Below the pieces are notes generated by a model. That model ran no database searches. It saw only the letters and a list, made by a program, of their open reading frames with translations, and was not told the origin of the DNA. Source: Clavelina lepadiformis (lineage: Eukaryota > Chordata > Ascidiacea > Aplousobranchia > Clavelinidae). From it: DNA of 64,000 nucleotides. Position numbers and translations under genes: made by a program. Shown here one piece after another: positions 38,010-52,700 of this stretch; the first letter of the stretch is position 1, and each line of letters begins with the position of its first letter. The stretch covers positions 5,148,501 through 5,212,500 of the forward strand of contig NC_135247.1 in NCBI RefSeq assembly GCF_947623445.1. The letters run 5' to 3'.

Positions 38010-41000
38010 AATTATACAGGTAATAAAATAAGCACCACTTAGGAAAGATTGCAAGTAGTTATACAATTGCACGCAAGACCAACAACACATAAAGTTGCGA
38101 AAACAAAAACATGAAAGTAAAATATGAAATCACATGCTTAAATAAAAACTAAAGAATGATAAAAGACAAAACACGCCATGACGTGTACAATCAAAATGCA
38201 ATTATCTCAACAAAGACGTCAAAATTTGTCAAAATCTAGTATGTTTTATGGTGGAGCCGTCGTTTCCCAAAGAGGGGCGTGACAACATTCAAGCGGAGTA
38301 CTCGGGTGTAAACACAAACAGCTGAAGGCCAGCCAAGTATTTAAAAAGAATATAAATGGCAATGTCCTGTGAAGCGCTCTAAAAAACTAATTCTAGACGA
38401 CTAGAACCCCCAAAGATTATACTCTAAAATTCAGGAGTGAAGTTTGCCCTGGGGCATGTACGAAAAACAGTTAATTAATTCTTTAACATCGACAGTTTAT
38501 TTTGTGTTTTAACCTGGCAACATTGGTGTCCAGCATGAAATGAAAACGATAAACACTGGATCTGGTGTACGCTCTACACACTAGTGCAAAACTCTGCGTA
38601 CAACAACCATTGAAAATTATACTACCAGCAAAGGCAGGCTTAGTTTTATGTTGGTGCATATTGCTTAACAATTTTCTTGTCAGTGGTCATTGTTACTTTG
38701 AACATTAACCTATTGAAGTTAGCAATCTGATGTTATTGGCAATGAACTGGGTGCGCCACAAGCACGTTCAAACTAGCATTGCACATTTTGAAAATGCTTT
38801 TAAAATGCTACAGCGAATTAATCAGGATTGTAAGCCTCTTACTGGTGGATGACGACATATTATAACAAAGTTAAAAACGTCGCTAGTTCGAGGTTTGCGC
38901 AAAACAAACCAAGTAACACACTAAGTATCTGCGCAGATGCTTATCGGCATTTATCCTTCTTTCGCAATCAAAACACTTTTCGTATCGCGTTGAAACACAT
39001 TGCCCCGTGATCTTATACAAACGCCACTGTAGCGAAACATGAAGCACCAAACAATGGAAAAGATACGAGTAGAACACCTTTACACATAACAAGAGGTGAC
39101 TGAAAGTATTTTCACCGACACCTTTGAAATAATCATTATTTTGTACATGATTAACAGTTTTCGTCCTACTGTGATTAAGGTTAAGCAACAAGACGGAAAC
39201 CTACTGTACATAGAAGATAAAGAATAGATGTAACAGAATTAGACCGAATTCCTTTAACATACGTTTGGGCTAACCAGCAAGATGATTCTAACTATAACGC
39301 CGTAGGCATAACGTAAATCTTCCACAAGACAATACCCGGCTAGTAATTTATTGCAAGTGACAAGAACCTTTCAAACAAGTGTTTTAAGCGGTTTAAAAGC
39401 ACAGTGATATGGTCACAGCATATGAGTACAGCGAAAATAATTCAATAGTTCTTGATATTGTAACTAACCTAACAAATGCCTAAAAAACGACAGCTTAGAA
39501 AAGCTTTGCAAGGTCAATTCTTTTCGCTTTTGTTACATGTATAGATTGTCTAATACAAAACACGGCATTTTCACATGATTGTAAGGATAGAATTTGAAAT
39601 ATTGATCTAAAATCAATTTCAACATTTAACTGCGTCTTTATTAGGCCTATGAACTCCAAAGCAAGCTGATTTTGATCGACAATAAAAACAGGCTAAGAAA
39701 ATCGAACTCTTTTACCTTTTTAGAAGGGCTTCGCTTGAACTGGAAAACATTGAAAGTAAGCACTTTCTTTCCCATGTTTTAGTTACCAGAGCAGCACAAA
39801 TTATTAAAATAGAATATCTTTACATGCTAACTTCTGCTTTCAATTTGCCCAGTCTATTCATTACAAAAAGAATCACAGTTACCTATGACGGTTCAATGCT
39901 GACTGATTGTAATGTCGACTCTGAGACTAGTTGCCGGCGGCAATAACTAGTTGAACATGTACAGAGCAATAACAAAAGGTGCTCAGCTGGTGAATTAATT
40001 CTTTTATGAACCAACGTTTCACAAACCCATACGGGTGAGCTTCGTCAGGGCAGATTACAAGAAGAGATAATAATTAAAAAGAATTAATTCTCCAGCTGAG
40101 CACATTTTGTAATTGAAATTATGCCTGGTGGCAAACATAATATATTATGAACAGAGCAAGTTCAACACAAAATAACGTTTTCAAAGGTCATGTGATTAAA
40201 TTTAGATAGTCTAGCTGCTGTTAAGCGCAAACATTACCGGTAATTCTTACCGCATCGAGGAACTTTGGTTTGTGTGTCACACAGAATAGTCTCAATTTAG
40301 TGGTTAGTCTAATTTCCTGACAAACTACGCACAGTGTTTTCACAACACACAGTAGGCTAATCAACCTACGTAAAATTACAACCAGTAAATTGTTTAACCA
40401 TTAGTCTTTCGCAAATAGTGTAATTTTATCTAATTAAATGTATTTGTTCCAATAAAAATTGTATTTTTACGTACCGTTAGATCGCAAGAATACTTTAGGG
40501 TAAAGCGATAACATCAACTGAAAAAATTCGAAAAATGTGTTTTTTCAACTCCTTTATCTTCAAAACAACCTGAAAACAATGATAATAATTAATTAATCAA
40601 ATATAACGCCGTTTATAAACGCCATACACACGGACGATAAATAGATTTCACGATTAAAATACAACCGATTGTTAAGATATAGCCTAAGACTTTTTCCAGG
40701 CTATATTCAAAGAGGAAAGTGTGAGAATACTGTACAGCTACATTTGACACATCCACGCAGAGGCGCTCAAGACAACGAGATGTCGTCATAGTAAACACAA
40801 GCTAAGAGTAAAAAGCACTATCACTTGTTAAGTATAAAAGCGTGTTATCGTGGTCGGTATATTTACGATCTTGTACCTAGAGTGTTTGGCTTGAAGAAGG
40901 TTTCTTTGTGTTCAGTCTATTGTGCATAACATGTGGACCTCGTCTGTTGAAATGTAATGAGTAGATGAGGCTTTCTGAGGTTTAGTTAACAATTTTTGCT

Positions 41001-41360
41001 GGTTGTATGTCGTGTAGCCTACGCGAGGGACTTCTGTGTGGCCAATCTTTGGTAGTATAAACAAAAGCAAAAACATCACACAAGCGAAAATGATAATACC
41101 TAAGTAAAGATTTACATGAACGTTATGTGTAGGCTATGTGTAAAATAATAGTGATATGTCTCAAAAGTTGGCTGATCTTGCTTTCAACTTATAAGAACAG
41201 AAAAAACTGTAGGTCTAGTCTTTACTAGTAGGTTTGTAACAAAGTTAGTATTACTTAGAACAAGAGTCTGCCAGTTCTGCATAGTGAAGCTGTAGTAATA
41301 ATTAAACATGGCCACATTAAAATTTGTAATTTAGTTAAAAAATGAAATTCCTATTTACAG
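38010..41360. other. Intergenic region between divergent olfactomedin and ARM/FN3 genes
   Basis: It contains a short foldback element (39979-40103, listed separately). No other gene is supported. It must hold the 5' ends of both flanking genes, including the unseen first coding exon of the ARM/FN3 gene. Confidence 0.4.
39979..40103. mobile_element. Foldback MITE-like element, 125 bp
   Basis: The left arm, GTGCTCAGCTGG then GAATTAATTCTTTT, and its inverted copy at the right end match over about 27 bp with one mismatch, leaving a loop of about 70 bp. The loop includes a short inner palindrome (ACCCATACGGGT). No certain target duplication was found. It has no coding capacity. Confidence 0.7.
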
Positions 41361-44300
41361 CTTAATTCCAAACGAGGACTTGAGTATACAAAGTGATTGC
41401 TATCAAGCATTGCACAATGCCAGTGCTTCAGATGCAAAAAAAATGTCGGTAGCTAAAAATTATTTTGAAGATATACTATCAGGAGACATTGCCATACAGC
41501 AAAAATGTCTTGATCAACTTGTGGAGGATATTAATAACAAAAAAGAAAGAACAATTTACAACTTTCTGGGTGATTCTGGAAGCGAAGATTTTCTGTGGTC
41601 CTTGGTCACACTTTTATCATCCGAAGACTTAAGGTGAAATAAACGATTTGTGCTTTTAACAATATCTGTCAAACTTACACATTAGACTTCATTGCACTAC
41701 TGCTGCACGCACTGAGTGGGACAAGACTTCAAGTTTCTTCAGTTGATAACAAGATACTATGAATCAAATATATATATACAATATATTATAAATAACAATG
41801 TTTATATAAAAACAAACAATACAATGCTTATATAGCAGAGAAAAGTACGTTATAAGTCACGAGACCTAATTGGTGTCTAATAAGTTGTCTTGTAACTCAC
41901 AAATCAATGAGTTATCACGCTTGTTTGTTGAAACAACAGCAGATGTTTACTCTACCACTTTAAACTGTTTACTAACGTTTTGCTCAAACCATTTTACATG
42001 TTTTCATACCATTTCTACATGGTTAGACATAAGGTCAGAAGTATGTTTTACACTGATAATACTTTCAATAGCTTGAAGAAAGTGTGTAACTATGCTATTA
42101 AAAAGTTTGTGATATGATATTATAAAGTATGACTTATTGCAAAATGTTATAGGATGGCAACAACTTGGTTCAAATGCCTAACGTGGTATTTTAATCATTG
42201 TTGTTTTATGTATTAAGAATTGCAAGCAATGCGTCATATGTTATTGGAAGCCTGGCAGAGACAGAGCTCGGTTCACATCGAGTGTTATCTATCATTAGAG
42301 GGAAAAAATCTTTGGCAATTATAAAAGTAAGAATTTACTGAAAAATACAACTTTCTATCATACTTTCCTAAATTCTTTAAAGAAATTATGATTAGATTCA
42401 CAAAGCTTAATTTAAATTAAATTGTCAAAATTGGCTTTAGGCCTATGTAATGACAATTGATATACAAATAAAACAAAATCCAAAGCAAAAAAAATGTTTA
42501 CTAAAACCTACTGTATTTTTATTTATTTTGATATAAAACTGCACAATTATTTCATGCTTATAGGACCTCACTCGCATGCTTACAGAAGAAGACTCGGAAT
42601 GTGTAATGAATGCAGCTGGAACCCTTGGGACTTTGGTAAAAAGTGGAACAATCACTACCAAACAGATAGTTTATCTACTTATGACATTGTAACCATATCC
42701 TTGTTTGGTAACAAGTTATGTTGCCTGGCTTAGCCTTTACAATTTTGTATTACTTCACAATATTTTACAAAGGCAGCTGCTTGAATAAATGACAAATTTG
42801 AATTGTGTGAAACTTTGTTTATTTAGCTAGGACATGGCCTTAATTATTTCTTTTATACTCAATGATATTGTGATAAAGGAGGCTAACAATAGAGAAATTT
42901 AGGAAGATCAATTTCAAACTAGCTAATAATTTTGCCTAGAAAGAGAAAAAAACCAAATCAGAAAAGCATAATATAAATGGAGCATTTGTTGTTTAACCAG
43001 ATAACATTTTTTTCTTATCGATTGCAAGAATTTTTAGTGTGAAATATTGCAATCAATTGACACAACACTTTCTCTTAATTTCAAGGCGGAAACCAATGAA
43101 GGTCGATCATGGATGCTCAGACAAGCATGCATTAATGATACTGTTTCAAGTATTACCAATTTATTATCATATGAAAATACATGGACTGCATCAAATGCAG
43201 CACTTGTACTTGCCAGGTAGAATATTTTGAGCTTTTTAACCAAATGCCCTGTTTTATTAGAATATGTTTTGTTAATGTTTTAAATTATTAACAAGTGTTG
43301 CATTAATGTTTTATCTTATAGGTTAACAATATCAGAAGAAGGCTGCCTGACAGTGTTAAACCACGATAACTCATCTCACATCTTAACAAAGCTTGTGTTT
43401 TCACTGGGCAATGATGCTGCTGGTAATATGGATACGTATAATGTGATTGTGTTTTTACTCAGCTTTTGACACATCTTAATTAGTATTTTAACAATTCATA
43501 GGCTTCGATAAGTCTGCTTTCTTTGAAACAGTATACCAAGACAATTGCCTTAGTGTGTATTTCCCAGTATGTCTCATTCCATCTTTTGTTTAAAACAAAA
43601 ACATATCTCACACTAAACAGACTATTAGCAAATGGGAGGTAATGAGGCAATTTTCGTTTTATATAAGGTTTTGCAATAAGTAAATCTTTCTTTGTGCCAA
43701 CAATTCTATGTCCTAAAATAATACTTCACAACCTAAAAAAAAATATGTTTCTGTAAATTTTTCGAAACGATGGTCACTGATTCATCAACACAGCTAAACC
43801 AATAAGTACCTAAGCACAAAAGGCCCAACAATCTATGGTAATTGATCCTTTTACTGTAAATTGATTACAATTAAAAGAACTAAACTTCTAAATGTCTTAT
43901 GTTTAAGGACGTGGCATGAATGCAGCCTTTGCCGTTGGGCGATTGCTTGACATGTCTCCAGGAAAAGAACGGCTTTTAAATTGCCCAGAAACTGAAAAAA
44001 TGGTTTGTAGAAATACTAGCTAACTTTGTGAATGGACTATAGCTATTTATATAGACAGACCTTGTCTAAATTCGATGCTATTGATGCTAGACAGACCTTG
44101 TCTAAATTCGGTGCTATTTGATGTATTTAGGTCGCTACATTATGTCGTATGCTAACAAAAGGAGATACTGGAAGTGCAAAAAATGCTTGCTTTGCTGTGA
44201 GCTGCTTGGCAGCTGACACAGATGGAAATTACCGCATCTTAAATAACAGTGCATTCAATGATGTTACAAACAGACTACTCATGCTGTTAGCTAATGATGA

Positions 44301-47300
44301 AGATATTGAGGCAGCATGGTTTGCAGCAATGTAAGTCATTATAAGTTTAACGCCGATCATAAAAACTTAGTAGTACAATATACCAAACTGCTCCAATATA
44401 TATAGGACTTTGCGAACCATATCAAGTCATCGTAGAGGAGTCCTCAGGTTGCGGGAGAATTCTGAAGTCACTGAAGCTTTAAAGAAATGCTACCAGAAAC
44501 CAAATAACACCAAAGGTACTGGTCATCGATTTCAAGTACCTGTACAAAAGGAAAATGTTTCATGATGATCAATTATTATATTTGAATAGACAAGCATTTT
44601 AGTCATAAAACGTTCATTCCAACTTTTTTTTATAGTCTCTTGCTGGTTTTATTGAGATTAGTAAATAACTTCTGCAATAAAGCATAAAGCTCTTTCTCTT
44701 TGTTTTACAAAAACTTTTAGAAGTCTTATCAGCAGATTAATGTAATTTATCTGCTAACTGTTTGTGCTGGTTTAGAATTGAACGATGAGATCAAAAAGAC
44801 AATAACACAGCTGAAAAGGTTTGATGCTCCACAGCCACCATCTGTAAAAGTATCTAACCAAAATTCTGTGATAGTAACATGGGAAAAAGTGGAAACAAAT
44901 AAGGATCTAAATATAACATACAAGCTCTTTGATGGTAATCACAGTATTTCAGTTATAAACATGCTTAGCGGACATTATCTGGCTTGGAAAATCATTAGCA
45001 CCTAGTGTTGTGACATATTAATTTTCTTTCATCTGCTATTGCATCATTACAATTTGGATTCAATTCTACAAATGGTAAAAACACTTGCAAAAGTATATAG
45101 TACCCACAGCATACTCAACATTTACAGGATCAAAAGTTGTGTACAAAGGAAAAGATACCAAAACTGAATTGCAGAATTTAAGTCCGAACACGAACTATTG
45201 CTTGAAACTTCGTTTGTCAACAGTTGGAGAAGAAAGCCCATTTAGTGAAATTGTAGAAGTGTGCACTGGTATGTATGTTTACAACTTTATTGTTCTAAGT
45301 GGGAAGTGTAAATCAAAGTCTTGAAATTTAAACACCAATAAATGAAAAATACGAAATGAGATTTAAAAAATAAGAATCAGAACAAAACCATTAAACTTTG
45401 TTAAGATGGCTACTAGTGGGCTTTAATTGTGACCAACAATGCTTCGATTGCCCAAAGAGCGAACACAAAAGAATCTTATCGAAGTTGGGTGAAAATTACA
45501 AGCCCAAGCATGTTTCTTATCAATCCAATTAGAAAGACTTATCTGCTGAGAGAGTCTTTTGCAGCATAATATATTTTGTAACCAATGAAGCCTATCTTAA
45601 GTCAACATTTCTTTTTGGTCAAACCGTTTAGAATTTTACGACCTTTGTATAACTTGTGGGATGATTAAATAGACTTTTATCCAAAAAGCTGCTGCTATGG
45701 TTATCAAATCAAGCACTCCCCAAGCATATAAATTTCTTTGTAGTTGTCTGTATCAATGTTTGTGGAGTTGTTACCAACCACGTCTTTATTATCTTAGGAT
45801 AAAAGAATTGGATTGTTTATTTTGCAATGATATACAAAAATACATCTTTTAAACAATAAGTTTAGTTAAAACGCTGAATTTTGTTTTCATAATGTTGTTA
45901 ATGTTCTATGTATGTGAAATTCAGAAGAAGGATATCCATCAGCACCATGCAATTTACGAGTAATTGGTACAACTCATAGTCAAATAAGATTCAGCTGGAA
46001 TTTACCTGAGCACCCAAATGGAACATTGCGAGGTTATAGTATATTAGTAGGTATGTTTACATGGGTTGAATGCTGACTATCACCACATAAACTCCAGTTT
46101 ATTGAATCAGATGCTTTGAAGTGTATGATATATCTTCCACTGGGAAAAATTCTGTGAACCATACAGTGTGCACACAGTTATAAAAGATGACAGTTTCAAT
46201 ATTATATCTTAATTCTACAAAAAACAAATATGAAAATGACAATATGTATATATGAATTATTTTCAACAGAAAATTACATAAATATTGTAAAAAACAACAC
46301 AACTACTTAGGTCAAATATTTAGGTGACAAGGTGGTTGACACTACATATGACCTTTCATACATACTTGGAAGATTACAACCAGCCACAAACTACATCATA
46401 CATGTATGTGCAAACACCAGTAAGGGACCTGGTGACAAAGCCACACTAAACATCCGGACTGAAGAATTAGGTGAGCAGTGCTAAGGGAAATAAATCCATC
46501 TGTTGGTTGTGTGATAAATAGTTCAGCAAGTAATTCATTTTCCTGAATTTGTTATTCAGGTGCACATGCTCCAGAACGACCTTCTGTTACTGTTATTGGT
46601 CGAAATGAAGTCCACATAACATGGAACCCTCCTAGCATGCCACTTGGCCGTTTTTTTCGTTATGAGCTTCTTGCTAATAAGGAAGTTATATACTCAGGGA
46701 CTGATAAAAGCTTCTATGCAACAAACCTCATTCCCGACAGAGATTATTCATTTACGGTAAGATGGTGAAGTAGCACCAATAACTTTTGTGGCTCAACATG
46801 TATTTGAAGGAATTTCAAATTACCATGTAATTTTTCCAGGTTTGTGCAATAACTAGCGAAGGTAAATGTGAAAGTGAACCAACAAAAAAAAGAACCCCCA
46901 AAGATAAAACCCAAAATGAACCTGGCCGTCATGCCTTGAAAACACATTCATTTAAAGCAAAGGAATTTCAAACAGAAAAATTTCCAGAGAAACCTAAACC
47001 GCAGCATACAAATGTTCAACCAAAACGAAAGCAAAAGGTGGGAAAATGGAAAAGATATTTTTGCTTGTTGTAGCTTGCTTAGCATACACTCGATGGCTAG
47101 GTCAATAGCCAATAACAACTGACAAAGTGTGATGTGAAAAATCTTTTTTACAGAAACGTAATTTGATTAGACCGTCATCATCTGTTTCAAGTACATCAGA
47201 ACATTCATTAAAATATCATCATAATAAGAATCATGACAGCTCATGGGCCCAAGACCACCAAATGTTCATAACATATACTGAATCAACAGGAAGTGACACA

Positions 47301-49785
47301 AGGAAATCATCAAATATGGCGGTGCTCACTGCAGCACCAGTGAGAACAGTAACAGAAAACCAAACAGCAGCCCCAATAAAGGTTTTTCTTGACATATTGT
47401 TTACATATTAGCTAAAATTATTGAAATAAGGAAAGATCTGTATTAAACGTAGCGATATGAACATTTAACTATTAACCACTAACTGCTTGATGTGGCATGC
47501 TGAGTATTACTCCATTATTGTCAGCCATGAAACTATGCTGTACTATGCCCGATACTAACAGACTCTACCAAATTTGCGGCCCACAACAATAATTCAAAAT
47601 CAATTGAAAAAGTATTCTTATTCAGATTGATATTCAACCCGTAGGACGATCTGCTGGAAACAAATCCATGTTTCTTTCGAAAGCAAAATCTGAGTATCCC
47701 TTAAAAACAAAACCTACAGGTATTGTAAATTCATGAAGACAATTTAGGTATAGTGGTCAACCTATGTCGCCTACACCACCTGTTTCATACTTGCTTTGAA
47801 CAGCTTTTTGTCATATTTTTATTCATTAACGCTTAGTGCTTCTACTTCCATAATTAGCACTGTTTTCATTGTCATCGCAACAATAATAAAAAATAAAAGG
47901 ATTGAATGAAAATCAGTCAATCAAATGTTACGTACTTTTTAAAATGGTGATTCTAACCATTTCAAGTCCAAAAACTAAATTAAATGTTGCAAATATATAC
48001 ACATCAAATATATAAGTAACTGTATGTTATATACTTGCAGGGTATCAAAATAAGGTATCAATCGAGCCAATATCATGGAATGAGATGTTTTCATTGAACA
48101 GCGAAACTCAGCCACATCAAATTTTAAGGAAGCAATTATTTCCCAAGCCAAAAAACAAGCCTAATTCTAAACCTGAAGCATTAGAAAACGAAAAATCTTT
48201 CATAAGCTTGATCACTGGCAAGGTTGTTCCTAGGTCAAGTTTATTAAAACTCCCAACAGCGGCCCACAATTCTGACACCATTCAACCAGCAACCAAGCCA
48301 GATGTAAAGCAGCGCAGGGAAAGGCAACTGCTCATTCGAAAAAGGGCGCCAAGGAAACCGCCTTCACCAAACAGTTCAGATTCTTCTCATGAAAACGACA
48401 CTGATCATGAAAGTTCAGAAGCAAGAGGTGACATTTACTGTGACTTGTCATGCTTACTTAATTTTCAAAATTTATTTATTATTACGTGTGTAGTTTTATT
48501 AGGTGCCTTAGATGTCATGCACAAGCTGCAACCCCTGGCACAAATTGGTATGTTTGTTGTGCATCAAATTTTTTTGTAAAAAATCGTTATAAAGTATATA
48601 TGAGAGTGGACATGGTTTTATATCAAAATTCAATAATACCTTCAATGGATAAGTTCAAAATGCTCCGAACAATACCATATAAGCAATAAGTTCTCGTACC
48701 TTTTCCGTACTGAAATAAATATGGTCTTGGTCTTATTCAATCTCGTGATCTTATTCCAATATTTTTGATTTTGTTCCCATATAGAATTTAATTATGGACG
48801 TCTTTATGGGAGACTTGCCATGATAGTACCACATTATGATGGTAGTACCATTTGTACAAAATAATACAAGGAACGTTCTGATTTTGTCTCTTTTTAGAAC
48901 TCATTTCATCACACCAAGCCAACAATAAACCAACATATGATTACACTATGAATTTTGATGCGTTAAAAAGTCCAACTGCAAGATTAAAAACTCCATCGAA
49001 AGGCTACTGGTCAGACCATGATACATATACTACACAGTCATCAAAAAGCAAGAAAAAATCTCAGGGACTTGCTCCATTGAATTATAGAACCTTTAAGGGT
49101 GCACACAGGTATACTTGTACAGAAAATACAACCGCTCTCCATAAATAAAAGTTTTGGGTGAACTAAAAAATTTTATATTTTCAGACCAATAAAAACATTT
49201 CGACAAGAGTCACCAATCGTTGCTGAAACATGGCTGTCAAATTTGCCTGCTGGTGCTGAGAAAAACAAGTACAAATTTATCCCAACACAACTTCGGACAC
49301 AACCATTGCATTTACCCAAATCTGGTTAGTGTCAGAAACGTAGAAAAATGATATCAGCTATAGAGATTACTATTTCGACCATAAGTTATATATTTTTTAC
49401 AGGACAGCAAAATCGCTTAGAATCTCTGACTCAGCTTGATCTTCGACACAATTCTTCAAGACACATAATGTGAGTAATAGTAGACAGGCAGAATTTAAAG
49501 AAAAAGCCAAGTTTTTTCCTAAATAACCAAAAAAACAATTGTGTGAATTTCAGGAGTTCAAACCATGCTGCTTCAGCCTATCATCGTCGTGTAAACGAGA
49601 ATCAAGTTTCATTATTTCAAAACGCTCCAAAAGCAACACAAGCTTATATCTTGAACGATGGTTCCAAACTGTCACCGGCCAGCAGTCCCCCAAGGAATGC
49701 GTCACCATTTAAATCGAATTTGTTTCAAGAAGACAAACGACATTCACCTCATCGGACAATTCTCAGTCATGGTGATGCAGAGTGA
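41361..49785 (+). CDS. Armadillo-repeat and fibronectin type III protein, 5' end incomplete (22 exons seen)
   Basis: Exons: 41361-41633, 42218-42326, 42564-42635, 43086-43216, 43322-43422, 43908-44002, 44131-44330, 44406-44515, 44776-44934, 45128-45268, 45925-46050, 46324-46470, 46560-46756, 46840-47037, 47154-47381, 47626-47719, 48041-48427, 48503-48547, 48898-49108, 49185-49324, 49403-49469, 49554-49785; about 1,153 aa. The first listed exon begins at an acceptor, so at least one upstream exon is missing. Exons 1-8 encode helical repeats with armadillo-like spacing (NAAGTLGTLAETNEG, SNAALVLARL, NAAFAVGRLL, NACFAVSCLAAD). Exons 9-14 encode three FN3 domains (for example PQPPSVKVSNQNSVIVTWEK and APERPSVTVIGRNEVHITW). 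Exons 15-22 are Lys/Ser/Pro-rich and look disordered. There is no signal peptide or membrane helix, so it is probably cytosolic. I do not recognise a named orthologue. Its last exon overlaps WDR6 coding sequence on the other strand. Confidence 0.85.
44052..44123. repeat. Two-copy tandem repeat, 36 bp, in an intron
   Basis: The segment beginning TAGACAGACCTTGTCTAAA occurs twice in direct tandem with few differences, immediately before the acceptor of the exon at 44131. The second copy brings the polypyrimidine region close to the exon. Confidence 0.85.
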
Positions 49786-52700
49786 CAACCCTTGTCCACA
49801 AATGAAATAGTTCCCACGATACACATCCATACCGGACACATCTGCAACTTGTATAAGTGTACACGATATTTGCTCACATGTTATACTAAAATCAGAAGAG
49901 ATCATTATGCACCATCTGATCAATCTCTGATCTATTGAAGTGGACACCAAAGTTAATTCTGACTCCAAATGTTCCAAATGAAGGCCGGTGATTTGTCCTG
50001 AATGCGCACTAGAAATTTTAAATGATGATACATTTCTTATATTTGTGTCACAGCAGCACAACATCAGGTTGATTGCATTGTCGTCACCACCCGTTGCAAA
50101 GAAATAGTAGGTAATTTTCTGAAGTATAAGACTGCAGCATGCGATGGCATTGATTCCAGATTGGTGACATTTGTACGATGCTATTTTCTTCATTTGTGTT
50201 TGCATAAGATATAAGTTCCCATCAGTTGATCCACCCACAATGATATTCTTCATTTTTTTGACTGTTAGAAAGCAATTTTGATACTCTTCAGATTCATCTG
50301 AAATCAATACACATTTTATTAAATGCCAATTAAAAGTTTTTTACTTATTCACCATAGAATTACCAAAATGATATGACACATTTGCTTTTTTTCAGATTTA
50401 TATACAGTATTAACCAATATTGTTTTGATTCTACTGCAACACTATTTATGTTTTATTTTTTACTTTTTAAAGTTACTGTCATGCACTGTAAACATTTCAT
50501 TTCTATCACTTTGCACTATTTTCTTACTTATTATCTCAATACTGTTTGTATCTGTTCTGGCTAAACGACGTAATTTTCCATCCGAGCAGCCAACCACCAT
50601 GCATTCACCATTTTCATCTGCACATAAATCACTTGAAATAAACCATATCATTCACATAAAAAAGTAACTAGCAAACTAAAGTATTTTACCATTGCAGCCA
50701 TTAATAGATTATTGTAAGTGTTAACACAGAGTTGAGATTGGTACAACATATTAGTTGTGAGATTTGTACCAAAAGCATATGACTGTTCAGTGTTTATTGC
50801 TTAAATATGTGCCAAACGCTTTGAAAGACTTGCACATCGTCATACATCATCCAGGTTTTCATGTGTAAAAATAACAACTTTTCATAAAAGTTTATCAGAT
50901 TTTATTAAGATTTGCATAACGATGAAGTACAACAATGTGTTTCTACGCATACTCATGCTTGCAATTTACTACTAATCAGACAGTTTTAAATGTCAATTTT
51001 ATAAAAACAAATAGACCTACCATTTTCCCATGCTGCTATAGACATAAATCTCATTTCAACTGATAAGGAAATATTTCTTTCAAAAGAAGCGAGGTGATCC
51101 ACGTCGCATGACTATAAGACAATGTTTTAATTAAATTTTAGATTAAAGTTTAGCAATCATTTCAAGAGATAGAAACAGTATCTTATACTGTCAGTATTTC
51201 ATGCAAATAAATGCATAGACCTCATGAATGGCAAACAATGATTGTGCAGTTAAACATACATTTTCTAACTCTGTGTTTTTCCACACAGTTATCATGTATA
51301 TATTTAATGAAGCACGACCTCCCACAGTAAAAAGCATCACTTGCTTACAAGAGTCCTTTTCAGCAATAGTCAATGTGTCCATGGCTCTCACATTTGACAA
51401 ATGATCATCAATAACCTGTAGAACCTTAAGCTAAAAGCGAAGCAAATTTAGGCAAGTGAAGTAAAAGATTTCCCAAAAAGTAAGTTAGAAGTATGATAAC
51501 AAAGAAAAACAAAAACTCTAATCCACCATTGATTCTTTTGTGGTAGTTTTAGTAATACAAGCTGACAGTATCACTTTGGTGTCTTCCCCTGATGTAGCAA
51601 GTATATGGGTAGATTCATTGTCATGTTCCATGCACATCAAATGACAAACAAAATTGATTTGTTGGCTATGAAGACTATAGTTGATAATAGATTCACTCAG
51701 TATTGGGTAAGGAATCTGTAAGAACAGAATAGTGAGTAACAGGCATAGCACTAAGATTCTACTTTTTTTCGCTAATAAATGCAGGAAGTTTGCAGAAATT
51801 GGCAGTGCCACAACAAGGTGGAAAAGTCCTAGAAGTAACAGAGTGGCTTTAAAAGTTACATCAACAATATTGAGCCGTCCAGCTTTGAGGAAAACAAATT
51901 TCGATTGAACAGGAGAGAAGTCCCATGATCTGTGACCACCACCACAGAGAACAGAAAATAATTCATCTCCTAACCAAACAAGCAAAAACATGTTTTCAAA
52001 TAAAAAATGACAGCAAAATTAATTTTTGAATTTATGTTTATTTGATGTTAACAAATAGTATTTTAAGCAACACCAAAAATGGTCCGATAAAGAAGTTCTC
52101 ACTTGATTGCTTACTCCAAACCAGAAACTTATTTCCATGGAAACCATAAATATAAGTTTTGTGATCTATCAAACATGATCCTTCAAGCCACTCCATTCCC
52201 TAAAGCATTTATCCATGACAACACGGCTAAGTATAAATACCTTTTAAAGTAATGTAATCAACTAATCATATATTCCCTCTTTGATTAACACGCAATAATG
52301 GTGATGGTTTTAAAGGCATATATTTTCTGCCGCAAGGCATTTTGCATCACATGCAAATTTTTGTCTTTTGGAGCCCATACAGCAGAAATTACAAGCACAC
52401 CCCACAACACAACATACTTGTGCTGTACGATGTTTCCGTAAGAGCCTGAGCTCATCATCAACTCTCCATTGCCTCCAGTGACCATCTCTTCCTGTACTAA
52501 TTATCAGCCGACCGGCTTGCTGCAGAGAAGTGACACCAAGCTTTCCATGAACACCATGACAAGTGTTCACTGGGTTACTTGTGCCTGCCATGATATACAA
52601 ATTCAGAGCTGGTCAAGAGAGCATAAAACCGAAAGCAATATAAACATTGAATGATTTGCAGCAATAAATATATCAAAAGTCTTTCAATGAAAAAATAAAA

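Noticed and set aside
40613-40798. Minus-strand frame as first exon of the olfactomedin gene
   Set aside because: No usable donor follows its ATG, and a closer phase-0 candidate exists at 37971-38009.
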